Assembly (NCBI GenBank): GCA_037951105.1
Contig: JBAMJV010003343.1
Coordinates: 62,001 to 126,000 of the forward strand
Source: Echinarachnius parma
Taxonomy: Eukaryota; Echinodermata; Echinoidea; Clypeasteroida; Echinarachniidae
DNA: 64,000 bases
Direction: 5' to 3'
How positions within the stretch are numbered: position 1 is the stretch's first letter; the number at the start of each line of letters is the position of its first letter. Both the position numbers and the translations under genes were made by a program. Below are positions 61,741 to 64,000 of this stretch, in pieces. The notes beneath the pieces are model-generated. The model saw nothing but the letters and a program-made list of their open reading frames with translations, was not told the origin of the DNA and made no database searches.

Positions 61741-63054
61741 AAATCACCAATATTTGGAATCAAAATATGATATACATAAAGAGTATCATATATTTCAAAT
61801 ATAAATAGGGTACCATTTTGGCTCTGCCAATATTGCACTTCTCTTTTTTCTAAATGTAAAGCCAGTTTGTGACATGCGTTCTGTCATCATATTATTGTTG
61901 CTTTTTAACACATTGCTATACGAAAACCTGGTTGGCCTTGCACGTATTACCTATATTGCGGATAATGCCAAATTGTGTAGGACACAGGTGAAATAAATAG
62001 TAGAAACAAAATCAAATCGAATTTTTTTTCCCGCAGCTGTTGTGTTAAAGTAAATCATTCCTGAATTTGATAAAAGAATAAAGATCATTTATTGAAAAAC
62101 ATCGGAATATTAATGAACAATATACATAATTGTATTAATAACTGTATACGGGGGTTGCACATGTGAAATGTATACGTGTAGTGGGAATACAATTAAATCG
62201 AATACAAATTGATTTCTACATGTTTCCGACGGAAATGTGTGTTAGAACAAATCCTGAAGTAAACAAAAAAGAATAAAAAACATTAATTGTAAAACATCGG
62301 AATATTAATAAACAATATACGAGTGGCAGACGTGCACGACGATCGATTTGAGATCCTTTTAGTCGGAGTGTTTAATGGAAGGACAACGTCGATATTGAAA
62401 ACTAAGAGTAAAACAAAAATCATCCGACAAACACCTACAAGTGCTGAAAATACTGCGCATTACTCCAGAAAATCTAAATAATGCTAATAATTATGCATTT
62501 ACATACAAATGAAACGTAAAGTAATTATACCTTTTCAAGAAAGTTATAGTCTTCAATTCAACATAATGAACTTTATTAGAGTGTGTTTATTTATGTATTC
62601 CTTTTCATAAAGTTGATTGTCATTTTAGCATTGCTGATTTTCAGAGTGTTATTTCGTATTTGAATTAACAATTGCAGTTATGCAGCAAAAGAAAAAGGAA
62701 AAGGAAAAGAAAAAGAAAAAGAAAAAGAAGAATAAGAAGAAGCAGAAAAACAACAACAACAAAAACAAAAACAAGAATAAGTAGAAGAAGTCGGGGAGAC
62801 GCGGATCAGGGTGGGAGGAGGGGGAAAGAATATATATAAGTTAATATGACAATATTTCATGTTGTAGTCGATATAGAGTCTTTGAAAATGATAAGCGCCA
62901 TCTAATGGATAGTGTTCATGATTGCTTACGACTACGTTCTTAATCGTGCTTGGAGCATAGTCTATGATTCGTATCCCCGTGTAAAATTAGTCAGATAATT
63001 GACTTAAATCATACTAAATGTTATTAAATGTGTTATGTTAAAATGACTTCTTCA
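61741..63054. other. AT-rich intergenic stretch
   Basis: No gene is supported. A repeated phrase AAAACATCGGAATATTAAT occurs at 62096-62114 and 62290-62310. An (AAG)n/A-rich block lies at 62685-62790. Confidence 0.45.
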
Positions 63055-63562
63055 CACTGTTAAAACGCTGTGTAAAAATGGTTGTTAAATCTTTTCATAC
63101 AACTTTAGGTGTATCATGATAAGTTGTATGAACTATGAAGAAGGGTTGCGTGAAGCGGCCATTGTTCTAGCGTTGATGAAACGTTAAATCACGTGATAGT
63201 TTCGACCGCAAAATCACCGCGTCAAAACCTCGTTTGTCCCTTCGCAAACAAAGCGAACCGCGATAGCGCAGTCGATAGAGAGTGAGACCTTATAACCCAA
63301 AGACCCCCGGTTGGAATCCTACCCTTGCCGCTTTTACATCGTGTTTTGTATTTGCTATTTCAACAACGGGATTGTTGAAATTTATTCTAAACAACAGTTG
63401 TAGAACAGTTGTAGAACAAATTAAAACAACAGTTGTGTAAACTTTAAACAACTGGGGTTGTTGAATGTTTTCAACAACTGTTAGATGGTTCATATGTCAA
63501 ACAGCGGTTGTTGAAAAAATTCAACAAGTTGTTGAATTTGTTTACACAGCGTTTTAACAGTG
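63055..63562. mobile_element. 508-bp TIR element containing a tRNA-like sequence
   Basis: Ends CACTGTTAAAACGCTGTGTA and its complement are perfect over at least 22 bases. Inside, 63258-63335 has a tRNA-like A box (TAGCGCAGTCGATAGAG) and a B box with one change (GGTTGGAATCC). 63365-63535 is made of (CAACAGTTGT)-like inverted repeats. No coding capacity. Confidence 0.8.
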
Positions 63563-63818
63563 CAGAGAAGAATAACACGCATGTATCACACACAAAGGCG
63601 TCAGATCAATGATATTGGGTTGTGAAATATCACACGATGTGTACGTCATTTACTGCGTGCAATCAATTACTTTTATTTCGTTGAGATATAGCCTACTTTC
63701 CGGTAACCCCCTTACTACCGAACTATTGAAAGACAAGTGAGATATTACACACCCGTCTTTTGTGATTATGACGTCGATAGTTAATGTCAGCGAAGCTAGG
63801 CCCTACTTCTTAGACTTA

Positions 63819-64000
63819 AAGGGGTAGTCCGGGCCTGATAAAACCATTCGTTATTTGAATAAGCAGAATAAGAGGCATAATTGGTGAAAATTTGATCAAA
63901 ATCGGACAAGAAACACGGGAGTTATACCGATTTGAACATCATGTAGTAATGAGCGATCGTTTCAAAATTGCCGCCATATGCAACATCATTGACGAGCAAC
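63819..64000. mobile_element. MITE end cut by the right window edge
   Basis: AAAGGGGTAGTCCGGGCCTG followed by TTTGATCAAAATCGGACAA and GAGTTATACCGATTTGAA is the style of a TA-type MITE terminus. The other end is outside the window, so this rests on style alone. Confidence 0.45.

Overview
The window is animal nuclear DNA: introns have GT-AG borders, genes are sparse, and dinucleotide and trinucleotide arrays, short terminal-inverted-repeat (TIR) elements and tRNA-derived SINEs are dense. The style (LRR-Ig receptor, many hAT- and TA-type MITEs, very polymorphic-looking microsatellites) suggests a marine invertebrate, probably a deuterostome. The species cannot be named from the sequence.

Layout. 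1-12106 (minus): the 5' part of SNRNP200/Brr2, the U5 snRNP helicase, with 16 exons in phase from the start codon to the middle of the first helicase cassette; the gene runs off the left edge. Several of its introns carry degenerate tandem copies of the neighbouring exon edge. 12.9-16.4 kb: a 44-bp minisatellite that received one TIR element, which received a hAT-like element, which received a TA-type fold-back element. 17.0-18.7 kb: a tRNA-like SINE head, three LINE reverse-transcriptase fragments and an inverted-repeat element. 18.7-22.6 kb (minus): an LRR-Ig transmembrane receptor whose LRR exon is split by a 415-bp TIR element and which also shows a frame change near its Ig region. 22.7-38.3 kb: no gene I can support; a SINE, MITEs, a second hAT-like copy and hairpin elements. 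38.3-39.2 kb (minus): an intronless 295-residue protein of unknown function with an internal repeat. 39.8-47.1 kb: microsatellites, a LINE C-terminal fragment, a SINE, a telomere-like block in a fold-back, hairpins and a composite hAT-like element. 47.0-57.3 kb: two tandem copies of a roughly 4-kb segment, each carrying a four-exon gene (minus) for a small secreted protein with two EF-hands. 57.3-64 kb: repeats only.

The genes do not form a pathway: a housekeeping splicing helicase, a probably damaged recognition receptor, an orphan cytosolic or nuclear protein and a duplicated secreted calcium-binding protein are neighbours in a repeat-rich region. I found no clearly new molecular system. 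The most unusual signals are the repeated exon-edge duplications in SNRNP200, the dated stack of nested transposons with an intact empty-site comparison, and the young EF-hand paralogue pair whose promoters differ at the TATA position. All gene models come from reading the sequence and from remembered family knowledge, without database searches.
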